Of a stretch of DNA of 64,000 bases, positions 63,976 to 64,000 are shown piece by piece. The position numbers and the translations under genes were made by a program. The notes under the pieces are model-generated. The model saw nothing but the letters and a program-made list of their open reading frames with translations, was not told the origin of the DNA and did no database searches. Within the stretch, counting starts at the first letter, position 1; the number at the start of each line of letters is the position of its first letter. This DNA is from Methylotuvimicrobium alcaliphilum 20Z (GTDB taxonomy: Bacteria; Pseudomonadota; Gammaproteobacteria; Methylococcales; Methylomonadaceae): contig NC_016112.1 of assembly GCF_000968535.2 (NCBI RefSeq), positions 3,038,001 to 3,102,000 of the forward strand. Reading direction: 5' to 3'.

Positions 63976-64000
63976 ATGGTTACATTCGTTCATCAACTGC
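63976..64000 (+). CDS. Start of exosortase-A-associated acyl-CoA ligase, cut by window
   Basis: Only eight codons are visible: ATG GTT ACA TTC GTT CAT CAA CTG (MVTFVHQL). This equals the start of the fragment at 56733, whose continuation (LRESAKNTPTASALI) is that of AMP-forming acyl-CoA ligases of exosortase A loci. The gene runs off the right edge. Confidence 0.5.

Overview
The window looks like a chromosome segment of a gammaproteobacterium, most likely a methanotroph of the Methylomicrobium/Methylotuvimicrobium type (Methylococcales). This is inferred from the gene families: exosortase-A-type exopolysaccharide glycosyltransferases, a glnE-ilvE pair, an SDH operon with small assembly factors, paired GH57 enzymes and an extreme load of short palindromic repeats. 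No methane-oxidation gene lies here, so the assignment is indirect. I saw no rRNA, tRNA or CRISPR array.

Layout. 1-5.1 kb: an EstB-like serine hydrolase (cut by the left edge), two periplasmic solute-binding proteins and a hybrid histidine kinase, all on the plus strand. 5.1-6.2 kb: nested repeats. 6.2-9.2 kb: two GH57 enzymes around a small unknown ORF. 9.3-10.3 kb: a MITE carrying a complete ORF-less group II intron. 10.4-15.7 kb (minus): AlkB-like dioxygenase, a GGDEF/EAL protein, then a tightly overlapping macrodomain-msrB-M18 peptidase operon. 16-25 kb: oadG, O-antigen-ligase-like protein, ilvE, glnE and a two-gene ABC-2 exporter. 25.6-30.5 kb: Ppx/GppA phosphatase, an unknown anchored protein, a di-haem peroxidase and a flavin reductase. 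31.2-32.8 kb: a complete IS3-like element. 33-34.3 kb: cbpA-cbpM. 34.8-38.6 kb: sdhCDAB with sdhE and, upstream, a 56-codon SDHAF4-like gene. 39-40.9 kb: a GAF-GGDEF cyclase and a RAYT transposase in its own REP palindromes.

40.9-47 kb and 55.8-64 kb carry pieces of exosortase-A-type polysaccharide synthesis: amidotransferase, TIGR04063-like glycosyltransferase, deacetylase-like protein, GT2, methyltransferase, alpha/alpha-barrel protein, formyltransferase, CapK-like adenylating enzyme and an acyl-CoA ligase starting at the right edge. Decayed remnants lie among them: rfbD start, glycosyltransferase tail, ligase start, and IS1595, IS1634 and IS200 relics. 47.3-53.3 kb is a repeat-rich cluster of PD-(D/E)XK nuclease-like proteins (two Rpn-like, two coiled-coil nucleases plus a third tail, one Uma2), followed by a broken MNT/HepT toxin-antitoxin pair.

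The main unexpected signal is layered mobile DNA. A RAYT gene sits among REP palindromes (core CCCAAGCTCCAGCTTGGG). Several MITE families used these palindromes as targets, leaving 10- or 11-bp direct repeats. One MITE was then invaded by a group II intron. Other MITEs and a 314-bp perfect repeat can be dated relative to each other because empty and filled sites both occur in the window.
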